Shown one piece after another: positions 50,050 to 60,101 of a DNA stretch of 64,000 nucleotides. The notes beneath the pieces were generated by a model, which saw nothing but the letters and a program-made list of their open reading frames with translations, searched no databases and was not told the DNA's origin. The stretch is taken from positions 1-64,000 of the forward strand of contig MVZN01000002.1 in assembly GCA_002069125.1 (NCBI GenBank). The letters are read 5' to 3'. Each line of letters begins with the position of its first letter. The first letter of the stretch is position 1. Source of the DNA: Spirochaetes bacterium ADurb.BinA120 (GTDB lineage: Bacteria; Spirochaetota; UBA4802; UBA5368). Position numbers and translations under genes: made by a program.

Positions 50050-50898
50050 ATGATCATAAACCACAACGTGAGCGCGATTTTCGCCCACCGCACGCTCAAA
50101 TTTCACGACTGGAGCATTACACAGGACATCGAAAAGCTTTCGTCCGGAATGCGCATAAACAAGGCCGGCGACGACGCCTCCGGACTCGCGGTGTCCGAAA
50201 AGATGCGCTCTCAGATAAGCGGGCTTCGCCAGGCCGAGCGGAATACCGAGGACGGCATGTCGATGATCCAGACCGCCGAGGGCTATCTGCAGCAGACGCA
50301 CGACATCCTTCAGCGCATAAGGGTGCTCGCGGTCCAGTCGGCCAACGGAATTTACACCCCCGAAGACCGTCAGCAGATCCAGGTGGAGATCTCGGAGCTC
50401 GTCGACGAAATCGACCGTATCTCCTCGCAGGCGGAATTTAACAAGATGAAGCTCCTCACCGGGGCGTTCGCAAGGCTCCATCCGACCGCATCGATGTGGT
50501 TTCACATGGGCCCGAACATGCATCAGCGCGAGCGGGTGTTCATAGAGACCATGACCACGGCGGCGCTTGGGCTCCGCAACCCCACCGTGCTTACCTTCAT
50601 CTCGATCTCTACGCCCGGAAAGGCCAACGCCGTCATCGGCATAGCCGACGAGGCTCTTCGCATAATCTCCAAGCAGCGAGCCGACCTGGGCGCCTACTAC
50701 AATCGCCTGGAGCACGCGGCCAAGGGTCTCATGAACGCCTACGAGAACGTACAGGCGTCGGAAAGCCGTATACGCGACACCGACATGGCCGAACAGATGT
50801 CCTCGTTCGTACGATATCAGATCCTTACGCAGGCGGCTACGGCAATGCTCGCGCAGGCGAACACAAAGTCACAGACCGTTCTGCAGCTGTTACGTTAA
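50050..50898 (+). CDS. flaB: Core flagellin FlaB
   Basis: The 282-residue product contains the conserved flagellin N-terminal ([20 protein letters not shown], then [20 protein letters not shown]) and C-terminal ([18 protein letters not shown], ending [16 protein letters not shown]) helices, with a short middle carrying MWFHMGPN. This is the spirochaete FlaB form, which builds the periplasmic filament core. There is no signal peptide, as expected for export by the flagellar apparatus. AAGGAGGAAGG precedes the ATG. Confidence 0.97.
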   Translation: MIINHNVSAIFAHRTLKFHDWSITQDIEKLSSGMRINKAGDDASGLAVSEKMRSQISGLRQAERNTEDGMSMIQTAEGYLQQTHDILQRIRVLAVQSANGIYTPEDRQQIQVEISELVDEIDRISSQAEFNKMKLLTGAFARLHPTASMWFHMGPNMHQRERVFIETMTTAALGLRNPTVLTFISISTPGKANAVIGIADEALRIISKQRADLGAYYNRLEHAAKGLMNAYENVQASESRIRDTDMAEQMSSFVRYQILTQAATAMLAQANTKSQTVLQLLR

Positions 50899-50926
50899 GT
50901 CCCGAGCCAGCATCGCAGTATCATTC

Positions 50927-50956
50927 AAAAAGCCGGGCTCTCCCACCCGGCTTTTT
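50927..50956 (+). terminator. Bidirectional terminator after flaB
   Basis: AAAAAGCCGGG (50927-50937) and CCCGGCTTTTT (50946-50956) form a perfect hairpin with an 8-nt loop and a T-run, 29 nt after the flaB stop. It can also serve the convergent hydrolase gene. Confidence 0.88.
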
Positions 50957-51014
50957 CCATTAACCTCATTCTAATGATTTTCGGGGTTACACCCCCTTCA
51001 AGCGCCCGACCCCG

Positions 51015-52034
51015 TTATTTTTTTCGCTTCCCGGCCTTGCGAACGGGCTTCCCGGTCTTTTTTGCGGCCGCCTTTTTCTTCTTCGGCCCCGATGCCTTTT
51101 TTACGGCCGTCTTCCTCGTTTTCTTTGCGGCCGGCTTTTTTGCCTTAGGGGCGGCTTTCGCCCCCGCCGCGGCCCCTTTCGGCCTTCTTCCAAGACGGGC
51201 GGTGATCCAAGCCGCCAGCACATCGAGCACCTTTTTTCTTTCGGCGGCCGTTTCGTTCATGGTTTCATGGAACAAGCCGGGAAAGATATGGAGGGTCTTG
51301 TCCTTTGCCGTAGAGTCGGCGTAAACCCTCTCGCTGCCGCGATAATCCACCATCCTGTCCTCGCCGCCATGAATGACGAGCAGGGGGGTCCTAAGCTCAC
51401 GCGCCCGCCGCAGACACTCCTCCTCGGCGGCCGTAAATTCGGCGTACCAGCGGGAGCTCACTCTATCGTGTACAAGGGGATCGTTGATGTAGGCGTCGAC
51501 GACCTTCCTGTCGTGCGACAATTCCGCCGGATCAAGCCCGTTCGACATTGCGAGCTTGGGGATGTAACGGGAGAAGAAAAGCCCCATTTTTTTCTTCCAA
51601 CCCGGAACCGCGACCGACGGAATGAGCCCGGCCGAGGACAGCACCAATGCCCCGAGGTCCGCCGGATGGGTAAGAGCGTACTTAATCGCGATAAGCCCCC
51701 CGAGGCTGTGCCCCAGAAGCACAACGGGCATATCGCCATGTTCGTCCTTGATCTGGTTTACGAAGATCTTGAGGTCCTGAATATATTCCATGAAGGACGC
51801 GACGTGCCCCCGGTTCCCGCCTGAACGGCCGTGTCCTCTGTGGTCCAGGGCGTAGAAGCTAACGCCGGCCCCCTCCATTCGGCCGATAAGGTTCTCATAT
51901 CGCCCCGAGTGTTCGCCAAGGCCATGGGAGATGACTACAATCCCCTTTGACCTGTCCGCAAGCCAGGTCTGAAAATAGATCTCTATCCCCCCCTTGCCGA
52001 TGAAGGTTCCCGTCGCGTGCTTGTAGCCCTTCAT
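51015..52034 (-). CDS. Alpha/beta hydrolase (monoacylglycerol-lipase-like) with lysine-rich tail
   Basis: The 339-residue enzyme is of the S33/monoglyceride-lipase group: oxyanion HGLGEHSGRY, nucleophile Ser110 in LGHSLGG, acid Asp in HGGEDRMVD and His in GLFHETMNE. It should cleave esters of lipids or similar. The last 60 residues (280-339) are unusual: about 21 Lys with Arg, Ala and Pro in AKK-type repeats, like a histone H1 tail, and may bind DNA, RNA or anionic membranes. A GGAGGG site sets the ATG at 52034. Confidence 0.88.
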   Translation of the reverse strand: MKGYKHATGTFIGKGGIEIYFQTWLADRSKGIVVISHGLGEHSGRYENLIGRMEGAGVSFYALDHRGHGRSGGNRGHVASFMEYIQDLKIFVNQIKDEHGDMPVVLLGHSLGGLIAIKYALTHPADLGALVLSSAGLIPSVAVPGWKKKMGLFFSRYIPKLAMSNGLDPAELSHDRKVVDAYINDPLVHDRVSSRWYAEFTAAEEECLRRARELRTPLLVIHGGEDRMVDYRGSERVYADSTAKDKTLHIFPGLFHETMNETAAERKKVLDVLAAWITARLGRRPKGAAAGAKAAPKAKKPAAKKTRKTAVKKASGPKKKKAAAKKTGKPVRKAGKRKK

Positions 52035-52213
52035 TCTCCTATCCCTCCGAAATTTTATCTTCGCGCAGCGCTTTCCGCCAGGCTTCATTCACCATGAGCG
52101 TCCGATCGCGCTCACGCTATGGATGCGGGCCTTAACGAATTTAACTACAGCACAGCTCCATAAAAAATCAAACACTTTACGCAAACGCTGTTAGGATCGC
52201 GGGCCCGTTTTTT

Positions 52214-54211
52214 TCATTTCTCCGGGTTGAGCAGCCCGGCCAGGGCCTCCACCCTGTCCGGCTGACCGAAGGCCACCAGGATGTCCCCCGCGAGAATACG
52301 GGTGTCCCCGTCCGGATTCGAAATTATCGACGCGCCCCTTCGAACGGCGACCACGGCCACCTCGTATGACCGGCGCATGTTGATCTCGGCAAGGCTCTTT
52401 CCAGCGAACGCGGAGGCCCCCGATACCTTTAGCGCGGCCACATCCTCACCCGCCAGATAGCACGAAAGGTCGCCGCACGAGCGCGCGCCATCCCGCATAT
52501 CGCGCAAAAGCTCGTACCCGCCCGAGCGAATCTCTCCGACAAAGCGCCGTATCTCATCGAGGGGCACCAGATACTTCCTCAAAACCCGCGTAAAGATCTC
52601 GACCGAGGTTTCGAACTCCTCGGGGATTACCTCGTTCGCCCCCAGCCTGAAAAGCGGCTGGACCTCCTGCACATAACGCGTACGCGCTATTATATATATG
52701 TCCTGGTTCGCCTTGCGCGCCACTGCGGTCACCTGCCGCGTCGCCGCCGGATCGGCAATCGCGATTACGATGACGCGCGCGGCGGTGATGCCCGCATGCG
52801 CCAGCACGGCCTCCTGGTCGGCGTTTCCAAAAATTATATGCTCGCCGTTCCTCTGCTCTCTGCGGACCGTGTCCGGGTTCATTTCTATGATGATATAAGG
52901 AATTCCCGCTATGGAGGCTGCGCGGGCTACGTTCCTGCCGTTGATTCCGTATCCCACGATGATGATATGGCTCTTCCCCTCTTCGAACGTAGAGGGAAAT
53001 TCTATCCCCGAGAGGCTGAACAACCCGGCGCGCAGTTTGTCCGGAAGGGGCAATCTCCCGATAAAGCCCGTTACGCGATTCGACGCCCCCATGAGAAACG
53101 GAGCCAGTATCATGCTTATAACCGTAACGGCGAGAAAAAACTGGCTGGTCTCGTCCGAAAGCAGGCCCGAAGAGGAGCCCGCCCTTATCAGCACGAAGGA
53201 GAACTCGCCTATGTTTGAAATCGCGAAACCTGTCATTATTCCGGTTGAAAGAGGCAGGCCTATCAGCGTGCAGGCCGCCAGGATGATGATTATCTTCAGA
53301 ATCACAACGCCAAGCGCGAGCGAGCCGATGCTGAACGGGTGCTGGAGAAAGTAATTCACATCCAGCAGCATCCCGACGGAGATGAAGAAAAAACCCGTAA
53401 AGACGTCCCGAAACGGCAGGATGGAGCCAAGCGCCTGGTGGCTGTATTCGGACTCCGATATGATAAGTCCCGCGAGAAACGCGCCGAGCGCGAGAGACAG
53501 GTCCACCCTGCTGGTCAGCCAGGCGATCGCGCCGCAGAGGCCGAGAACGCTCAGCAGGAAAAGCTCGCGGCTTCTGGTTCGCGTCACCTGGTACAGGACC
53601 TGGGGAACGAGCCACCGTGCCCCCAGAAGCACGAGGACTATTATGGCCGACGTCTTCAGGAAGAATACGCCCAGATGCGAGCCCGCATTCCCCTCGATTC
53701 CCATAAGCAGCGGAATGGAAAGCACCATCGGCACCGACATGATATCCTGGAATAGCGAGATCGCGAGCGACGAGACCCCGGCCGGGCCGTCGATCTCCCC
53801 CCGTTCCTCCAGCAACCTCATGGCTATCGCGGTGGAGCTCATTGAAATTATAAATCCCGCAAACAGGGATTCGGCGCCGCTTATTCCCGCGCAAACGGCC
53901 GCAAAATATACCGTAGCTGTGGTTATAAGAACCTGAAGAGATCCCCCCAGCAGGACCGTACGGCGGGCCCTCAACAGCTTCTTGAGCGAGAATTCCAGGC
54001 CTATGGTGAAAAGCAGAAGAACGACGCCGATATCCGCAATGGCCTCGACCTCTTTTGAAACATTGATCAGGCCAAGCCCGCTGGGCCCGGCCAGAACGCC
54101 GACGAGAAGCAGGCCGACTATGGTCGGAATTTTTAGACGGATGCACACGAAAAGTGACACGACGGCCAGTGCGAAGACAACGACCATGTTTGACAGCAGC
54201 GGCTCGCTCAT
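52214..54211 (-). CDS. CPA2 (Kef-type) monovalent cation/proton antiporter with TrkA domains
   Basis: The 665-residue product has an antiporter domain of about 12 helices, an intact TrkA-N domain (IIIVGYGINGRNVARAA, complete GxGxxG) and a TrkA-C domain at the C terminus. It exchanges potassium or sodium for protons under nucleotide control. The start at 54211 avoids an unlikely N-terminal extension. It is transcribed away from the second CPA2 gene. Confidence 0.92.
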   Translation of the reverse strand: MSEPLLSNMVVVFALAVVSLFVCIRLKIPTIVGLLLVGVLAGPSGLGLINVSKEVEAIADIGVVLLLFTIGLEFSLKKLLRARRTVLLGGSLQVLITTATVYFAAVCAGISGAESLFAGFIISMSSTAIAMRLLEERGEIDGPAGVSSLAISLFQDIMSVPMVLSIPLLMGIEGNAGSHLGVFFLKTSAIIVLVLLGARWLVPQVLYQVTRTRSRELFLLSVLGLCGAIAWLTSRVDLSLALGAFLAGLIISESEYSHQALGSILPFRDVFTGFFFISVGMLLDVNYFLQHPFSIGSLALGVVILKIIIILAACTLIGLPLSTGIMTGFAISNIGEFSFVLIRAGSSSGLLSDETSQFFLAVTVISMILAPFLMGASNRVTGFIGRLPLPDKLRAGLFSLSGIEFPSTFEEGKSHIIIVGYGINGRNVARAASIAGIPYIIIEMNPDTVRREQRNGEHIIFGNADQEAVLAHAGITAARVIVIAIADPAATRQVTAVARKANQDIYIIARTRYVQEVQPLFRLGANEVIPEEFETSVEIFTRVLRKYLVPLDEIRRFVGEIRSGGYELLRDMRDGARSCGDLSCYLAGEDVAALKVSGASAFAGKSLAEINMRRSYEVAVVAVRRGASIISNPDGDTRILAGDILVAFGQPDRVEALAGLLNPEK

Positions 54212-54579
54212 CCGGTCAGCTCTCCGGGTCCAAGGGGGATGACGACAGGTAAACACACAGCGGGATTGTTGACAATACTTTTACTTTAGACCTGGACAGG
54301 CAAAGCCCAAAATTAGGGCTTCCAGGGGGCCTACAAACGCTTATCATAAACACGAATTTTTCCGATTTAAAATTATGGGGTCTGGGGGGCGGGGCTCCAT
54401 TTTTTAGGATTCTGTATGCCCCCCAAAACTCGAACCATGATACGCGGCCATCAAGCATTATTAAAAGATAAGTTTTGACATACCCGAAACGATGGAATTC
54501 GGCATCAGTATATATAACGCAAGGAAAACCGTCTTTTTAAAAAAGCATGCTCCCCAATCTAACGACAGGAATGGCCCCG
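54212..54579. other. Divergent intergenic region between two antiporter genes
   Basis: This 368-nt region is AT-rich near 54460-54540 and G/C-rich near 54380-54420, with GGGGGC/GCCCCC arms wide apart. A TTGACA (54475) lacks a -10 at suitable distance. No gene or clear operator is supported. Confidence 0.4.
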
Positions 54580-56421
54580 ATGAAACAAGTGACCGGCAAG
54601 CGGAAATATCTTATCACCATTGCGGTTGTGTCCTTCATGTTTACCGCGAATATTCTCCTGGCCTCCGACGGCGAAGCGGGCGGAGGCATAACCGGCAGCG
54701 TAGGGATTGCGATCCTCGCGGCGATGGTCATGGGTTTTCTAAGCCATATCCTCAAACAGCCGCTCCTGCTCGCCTATATCGCCGCGGGCGTTGTGATAGG
54801 CCCGAAGATCGGCCTGGGATTTGTGGCCAGCGAACGCGATATCGAGACGATCTCGCGCATTGGACTCATACTCCTCCTCTTCCTCATAGGGCTCGATATC
54901 GACATCAAGAAGCTCCGTGAATCGGGAGCCTCCCTCGTTGCCACCGGCCTGTCCCAATTCGTTCTGTGCGTCGCCATGGGGCTCGGATTCTTCTCCCTCC
55001 TGGGATACAGCGCAGGCCAGGGGCGTTACGATCTCCTTTACCTGTCGGTGTGCTGCGCCATAAGCAGCACCGCTATCGTCGTCAAGCTGCTCTACGGCAA
55101 GTTCGAGCTCGACACCCTGGCGGGGCGCATCACCCTGGGCATTCTGGTGTTCCAGGACATATGGGCGATCATCGTGCTCGGGATACAGCCGAACCTCGCC
55201 AACCCCGAAATACTCGCGATACTTCTCTCATTCGCCAAGGGAGGCCTTCTGGTCGCAGCAAGCCTGGCGGTAAGCAAATACATCCTGCCCCTCGTTTTCC
55301 GTTCGATAGCGAAGATTCCGGAACTTGTGCTCGTCTCCTCTCTCGGCTGGTGTTTTCTGGTGTGCGGCGCCGCGGATGGCATGGGGCTTTCCCTGGAGAT
55401 GGGCGCGCTCATCGCGGGCGTCGCCATATCGACCTTCCCCTACAACCTCGATGTCATCGCCAAGGTCGTGAACATCCGCGACTTCTTCGTCACCCTCTTC
55501 TTCGTCGCTCTCGGCATGCAGATCCCCAATCCCCTGGGCGAACCGTCGCTGCTCGCCATGGCGGGGATCGCCTCTCTCTTCCTCATCGCATCGCGCTTCC
55601 TGGCCATTTTCCCGGTGCTCTATTTTCTGAAAAACGGCAACCGGGTGAGCATGCTCACCTCAATCAATCTTTCACAGATCAGCGAGTTCGCACTGGTCAT
55701 CGCCGCCCTGGGTTTTTCGTCCGGGCACATTGGCCCCGACATCCTGTCCATCGTCATTTTTATCTTCGTAATAACCTCGGTCGTCTCGACTTATATGATA
55801 AATTACAGCGACTCCATTCAGAAGTTTCTCAATCCGTCGCTCAAGATGATCGGGTTCAAGGACCTCCCCCTCTCGAAAGACGAAGATACGGTAACAGTCG
55901 GGAAGGAGATCGCGATCCTCGGATTTCATCGCACGGCGAGCTCGCTGGTGCGCGAGATCATGGACCTCGACGAAGGAAACGCCTCCGGATTGCGCGACAA
56001 ACTGGTGGTAATCGATTTCAATCCGGAGGTCCACGGCCGTCTCCAGTCTCTCGGCATCAAGGCCATCTACGGGGACATCGGCCACATGGACACCCTTCAT
56101 TTCGCGGGCATACACGACGCCAAGGTGGTGGTTTCCACCATACCGGACACCATCCTTGTGGGCACGGACAACCTGCGAATGATACGCGGGATTCGCGGCA
56201 TGTGCCCGCACGCCAAAATCATCGTCACCGCCGAAAGCCCCTCCCGGGCCCTGAAGATGTACGCCGAGGGCGCCGACTACGTGGCGCTCCCCAGGGTGCT
56301 TACAGCGCGGCACCTGGTCAGTATCATCGATGACATGGCTCGGGGGGATGAGAAAAGGCTCGTTGATTTAAAAAGCGGGGAGTTGGGGATGCTCAAAACG
56401 CGCGACGAGATAATCAGTTAA
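54580..56421 (+). CDS. CPA2 antiporter with degenerate TrkA-N domain
   Basis: The 613-residue protein has a leader-like segment, about 12 membrane helices, then a TrkA-N-like domain whose nucleotide loop reads EIAILGFHRTASSLVRE, with the GxGxxG glycines largely missing. No TrkA-C domain follows. It probably still antiports cations, but NAD(H) gating is doubtful. AGGA lies 9 nt before the ATG at 54580. It is divergent from a paralogue. Confidence 0.85.
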   Translation: MKQVTGKRKYLITIAVVSFMFTANILLASDGEAGGGITGSVGIAILAAMVMGFLSHILKQPLLLAYIAAGVVIGPKIGLGFVASERDIETISRIGLILLLFLIGLDIDIKKLRESGASLVATGLSQFVLCVAMGLGFFSLLGYSAGQGRYDLLYLSVCCAISSTAIVVKLLYGKFELDTLAGRITLGILVFQDIWAIIVLGIQPNLANPEILAILLSFAKGGLLVAASLAVSKYILPLVFRSIAKIPELVLVSSLGWCFLVCGAADGMGLSLEMGALIAGVAISTFPYNLDVIAKVVNIRDFFVTLFFVALGMQIPNPLGEPSLLAMAGIASLFLIASRFLAIFPVLYFLKNGNRVSMLTSINLSQISEFALVIAALGFSSGHIGPDILSIVIFIFVITSVVSTYMINYSDSIQKFLNPSLKMIGFKDLPLSKDEDTVTVGKEIAILGFHRTASSLVREIMDLDEGNASGLRDKLVVIDFNPEVHGRLQSLGIKAIYGDIGHMDTLHFAGIHDAKVVVSTIPDTILVGTDNLRMIRGIRGMCPHAKIIVTAESPSRALKMYAEGADYVALPRVLTARHLVSIIDDMARGDEKRLVDLKSGELGMLKTRDEIIS

Positions 56422-56464
56422 GACAGTCGCCCCCGGCGGATGCTTGCCAAATAGCGGTACGCTA

Positions 56465-58363
56465 TTATTTCGCGCCGTTTTTAAGCACTTTGGAAATCTC
56501 CTTTATCAGCACATCGAGCTTGAAGGGCTTGGGTAGATACAGGTCGACGACATTCCGATAGGCCTTTAGGTCCTTTATCATCCAGCCCGACAGAAGGACT
56601 GTCACCGCGTTTTCGTCCAGCTCCTTCACCCGCGTGAGAAGCTCTATCCCGGTTATACCCTTCGTGCCGTAATCGCTTATCACCATGTTGGCCTTTCCCT
56701 TTCTGAACTCGGCGAGGGCCTCCTCGCCGCTCTCGAAAACGCTGACCCGGTTGCCCATGGAATCGAAGAGCTCGAACAATATCTCCTTGAGAGCCTTCTC
56801 GTCCTCTACAATTATGATATCCCTGTCGCGCACCCGATATTCAGCCGGCTCGGCCTCTTTTCTACCCTTGCCGGCGACCATGGCGGAGGGGAGAACGGCC
56901 CTTATGGAATAGGACGTCGCCGATTCCTCCTCTATGATCTTTATATTGAGCCGTTCAACGACCCGCCTTATGTCGATGGCGGAGAAGATGATCGTCCCCA
57001 GCGATTCGCGCTCGGCTTCGCGCACGGGCTCCGGCTCGCTCCCCTCCTTTTTTACCATCACCGTAAGCGCGGGAGTCTCCTCGTCCTTCAGCATCACGTT
57101 AATTGTGCCGCCGCGGCGCAGATGCGACGCGGCCTTGAATATCATCGAGATCAGGATCTCCCTGAGCAGGCGCGTGTCGGTCTTCACATTTACCAGACAG
57201 AAATACCGGCGCTCGACCTTTATATGCCGCCGCCTCTCCTTGATCTCCACCTTGAAATGTATATTAGCGAACTCGATGGCGTCCTCTATAATGTCGATGA
57301 GATCCTCGGATTCGTTCTCCCGCAGGGAGTCTCCCTCGTCCATGAAGTCCTGGATTCGGCGAACCTGCCGAACCCCCTGGCCGGCAGTCTTTTCTATAAC
57401 CTTAAGCCCCTCCAGCACGGTGTCCTTCTCCGTCACCTGGAGCAGAAGCTGGGTTCGGCTGAGAATTATATTGATGATATTGTTGAAGGAGTGAAGAAGC
57501 CCCTTGGTCAGGTCGCCGATGATCTGCACCCTGTTCATCATGCTCATTCTCGACTCGAGGGACTTGATCCTGGTGATATCCTCAAGAATCGTCTCTACAG
57601 CGAAGATTTCCCTGTTTATCATCAGGGGATAGATGATGGCGTTGGCCCATTTCTCTTCCCTGGATTTCGAGAGCACCCGTATCTCCCCGAGCCGCCTGAA
57701 AGCTGCGCGGCCGTCAAAGACGTCCGAGACCGCCTTTCGCAGCCGCTCGAAATCGTACAGGGCCACCGAGCGAAAGAGCAGGTTCCTGTTCGTCTGTAGG
57801 TCGGCAAGGGAATGCCCGAAAAAGGCCTCAACCGACGCGCTTCCGCCGACTATGGAGCCCTTGCGATCGAAGCGTACTATCGGGAAAGGGGCGAAATCGA
57901 ATATGCCGGAATTCGCCATCGGCTCGTCGTCGCTCGTCATTATCGCGGCGTTTCTTCCGAACGCGACGATACGGTCGTCGGAAACCGGCTTTAGAAAAGC
58001 GAGTATCGAAACGACGCTCTCCGCGCGAAACATGGGGAAAAGATGGATCTCCATGGCGATCCGCCGGTCATCGGGCGTCCGCATAACCGCGAAACATCTG
58101 CGGTCCGCCCCCCTTATCGCCCTGGTGTACGCGAGTGCAATGCTCTTGCGGTATTCGGGCGAAAAAGGATGGGAGAGGTCTATGCTCATCGAGCCGCCGG
58201 CGTCGTCGAAAAAACTGGAAAAACGGCCGTTGGCGTAAATGATGTCGCCGTCGAGCCCGATCACGCAGACCGGGTGATTCAGGGAATCGAAGACTTCGAA
58301 GGAAGTGTCGGCGGAGAGGGCAGTCCCCGCATCCTTCCCGGGATATGTATCACGCTCGTTCAT
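56465..58363 (-). CDS. PAS hybrid histidine kinase with degenerate ATPase domain and receiver
   Basis: The 632-residue protein has two PAS domains (about 20-130 and 150-270), a dimerisation helix with phospho-accepting type GLLHSFNNIINII (His near 282), an ATPase-like domain and a C-terminal receiver (Asp in VISDYGTKG, Lys in LPKPF). The ATPase domain lacks a convincing N box and glycine-rich G1/G2 boxes: REILISMIFKAASHL stands where the N box should be. It may act by receiving phosphate or as a pseudokinase. No membrane segment is seen. No partner gene adjoins. Confidence 0.85.
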   Translation of the reverse strand: MNERDTYPGKDAGTALSADTSFEVFDSLNHPVCVIGLDGDIIYANGRFSSFFDDAGGSMSIDLSHPFSPEYRKSIALAYTRAIRGADRRCFAVMRTPDDRRIAMEIHLFPMFRAESVVSILAFLKPVSDDRIVAFGRNAAIMTSDDEPMANSGIFDFAPFPIVRFDRKGSIVGGSASVEAFFGHSLADLQTNRNLLFRSVALYDFERLRKAVSDVFDGRAAFRRLGEIRVLSKSREEKWANAIIYPLMINREIFAVETILEDITRIKSLESRMSMMNRVQIIGDLTKGLLHSFNNIINIILSRTQLLLQVTEKDTVLEGLKVIEKTAGQGVRQVRRIQDFMDEGDSLRENESEDLIDIIEDAIEFANIHFKVEIKERRRHIKVERRYFCLVNVKTDTRLLREILISMIFKAASHLRRGGTINVMLKDEETPALTVMVKKEGSEPEPVREAERESLGTIIFSAIDIRRVVERLNIKIIEEESATSYSIRAVLPSAMVAGKGRKEAEPAEYRVRDRDIIIVEDEKALKEILFELFDSMGNRVSVFESGEEALAEFRKGKANMVISDYGTKGITGIELLTRVKELDENAVTVLLSGWMIKDLKAYRNVVDLYLPKPFKLDVLIKEISKVLKNGAK

Positions 58364-58625
58364 CAGCCATGTGCCGGATATGGCGGCGTTTTCCGGTCCC
58401 TCGGACCTCTACATGGATATACCGGCGGGGGCCATTCACAATGTAAACCATTAATTATCTTTTTTTCGCCATTCGGCCGATCTCCACAATTCCCGTTCCT
58501 ACCGCCTGCGCCAACAATCCACCCCGGCCGGTTACCGGTTAATGGCAGTCAGTGGGATGAGGCGCGCATTATGGTTTTACGCCCTTTCCTTCCGCTCCGG
58601 GGTTTTTCCTCCTTGGCCTTTATCG
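58364..58625. other. Intergenic stretch, nothing recognised
   Basis: Part of the 315-nt gap between the hybrid kinase and the COG3014-like lipoprotein genes. I see only the candidate kinase promoter region in its AT-rich left third and no gene. Confidence 0.35.
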
Positions 58626-58658
58626 AAAAAACCCGCGGATCGAATCCGCGGGTTTTTT
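58626..58658 (-). terminator. Bidirectional terminator after the COG3014 gene
   Basis: AAAAAACCCGCGGAT (58626-58640) and ATCCGCGGGTTTTTT (58644-58658) form a perfect 15-bp stem with a 3-nt loop, ending in A/T runs on both strands, 20 nt after the gene's stop. It is a strong factor-independent terminator. Confidence 0.9.
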
Positions 58659-58678
58659 ATAACGGTTGCTTTTCGGAT

Positions 58679-60082
58679 TTAGAAGAGCGTCCGATAGTTA
58701 TAGAATGTTCTTTCGCCCTTTGTGATCTGTATCGTGCTTTCCACGGGCGGGCTCACCTGGTTTCCCGCCGCGTCCCTGAATTTCACAACCACTTTGTGGT
58801 TTCCGGGCCGCAGAAACAGCCGCGCGAGCTGCAGATTGGCCGGTAATGTATGCCAGCACCTCAGATCGGGCTTTATCTGCGTTACGAGCCCCGCCCCGAC
58901 GCCCGCGCCGACCAGCGTTCCTATAAGCCCGGCATAACCGCCGGCCTGCTTGGACTGTTCGGCCAGTTTCTTGGCCATTATGCCCGCCGCGACAGCCGTG
59001 GCGGCCTTGACAGCAATGCCGGCCGCGACCTTCATATACAGACGGGCGTAATCGTCCTCCAGGTTTTTTACCGCCGTTGACTCAATATCCTCCAGCATTA
59101 CGGTTCTCGCCATATCCACACCATCGACATTGACCACCACATGATCGATTTTATTCGAACGCTTCTGGAATTTGGGTATCGGGTTTTCGGCCACACGCAG
59201 CGCCACGAGGACCCCGGCTATGGTTACCCCCTCCTTCATCGGTATGCCGTTCAACGACACCCGTATACCGGACTCCATTGCCTTGTCGGAGAGGAGCGGG
59301 CCCCGCGAAAGCTTAATGGCGCCCTGCCCCGCCTGGAATATCATGACCAGCTCGCCGGCATCGGCCGGTATGTTGTCCTGCTTTCCGAACCTTCCTATCC
59401 ATTTATTGTAATCCTCGGCGTCCTTCAGCCTGCTGGAAAGCCGCTGCAGATCGCGATAAACCATTGCAAGCCTCGGATCGAGTTCGTATATCTGCTTGTA
59501 TTCGATATACGCGAACTCGCGATCGTTGAAGTCGTTGTCCCTGTCGGCGCTGATCTCGAAGGCGATTGCGGTAAGGTATTTGGCCATGAGGTTTTGCTTG
59601 TAGGCCTTCCCGCTGGTAACGTTGATGTCGCGCAGCAGGTCGTTCACCTTCTTGAACTCCACCCTGGCCGAGTCAGCGTCCTTGAGCATAAGGAAGTTTA
59701 TCCCCAGATACATGTGTATCAGCACGCGCTCGAAATCCTCACCGCGATAATTGGTTACTGTCTCGTTCAGGAACAGCGAGGCGGCCTCCTTGCTGACGCT
59801 AAGCGCGATCCGCTCCGCGAGCTTTCCCGCCTCGAGAAGGACCTTGTTGCTGTTCGGGTAATCGCCTGCGGCATGAAGCATCAGGCCCGCCTCCATCATG
59901 AACAGAAGCTGGTCCTTGCCCGATTTATTTACCGCGGGAAGGAGCTTGCGCGCCGCTTCCTTGTATTGGCCGTAGTAGAACATCTTCTCCGAATCCTTCA
60001 TCACCTGGACATAACTGCCGGCGCATCCAAAGGAAAACGCGAGAAGGGTCGCTAAAGCGGCCGCACCTATCCTGATTTTCAT
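58679..60082 (-). CDS. COG3014-type lipoprotein with TPR-like repeats
   Basis: The 467-residue product is a lipoprotein (lipobox SFGC, Cys20) with helical repeats in residues ~30-220, a beta-rich middle and an alanine/glycine-rich helical stretch near residues 350-400, possibly a membrane-active segment. The arrangement next to an LpoB-like lipoprotein matches the COG3014/LpoB pair known from diderms, whose exact task is not settled. A GGGGAGG site precedes the ATG. Confidence 0.8.
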   Translation of the reverse strand: MKIRIGAAALATLLAFSFGCAGSYVQVMKDSEKMFYYGQYKEAARKLLPAVNKSGKDQLLFMMEAGLMLHAAGDYPNSNKVLLEAGKLAERIALSVSKEAASLFLNETVTNYRGEDFERVLIHMYLGINFLMLKDADSARVEFKKVNDLLRDINVTSGKAYKQNLMAKYLTAIAFEISADRDNDFNDREFAYIEYKQIYELDPRLAMVYRDLQRLSSRLKDAEDYNKWIGRFGKQDNIPADAGELVMIFQAGQGAIKLSRGPLLSDKAMESGIRVSLNGIPMKEGVTIAGVLVALRVAENPIPKFQKRSNKIDHVVVNVDGVDMARTVMLEDIESTAVKNLEDDYARLYMKVAAGIAVKAATAVAAGIMAKKLAEQSKQAGGYAGLIGTLVGAGVGAGLVTQIKPDLRCWHTLPANLQLARLFLRPGNHKVVVKFRDAAGNQVSPPVESTIQITKGERTFYNYRTLF

Positions 60083-60101
60083 GACCTCCCCCCGATAGTG
60101 A

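Noticed and set aside
52554-54146. A 530-residue frame in the wrong phase of the first antiporter gene
   Set aside because: Arg-, Gly- and Pro-rich translation; the true frame encodes a complete antiporter with TrkA domains.
54966-56333. A 455-residue frame in the wrong phase of the second antiporter gene
   Set aside because: Low-complexity, arginine-rich translation inside a clear antiporter gene.
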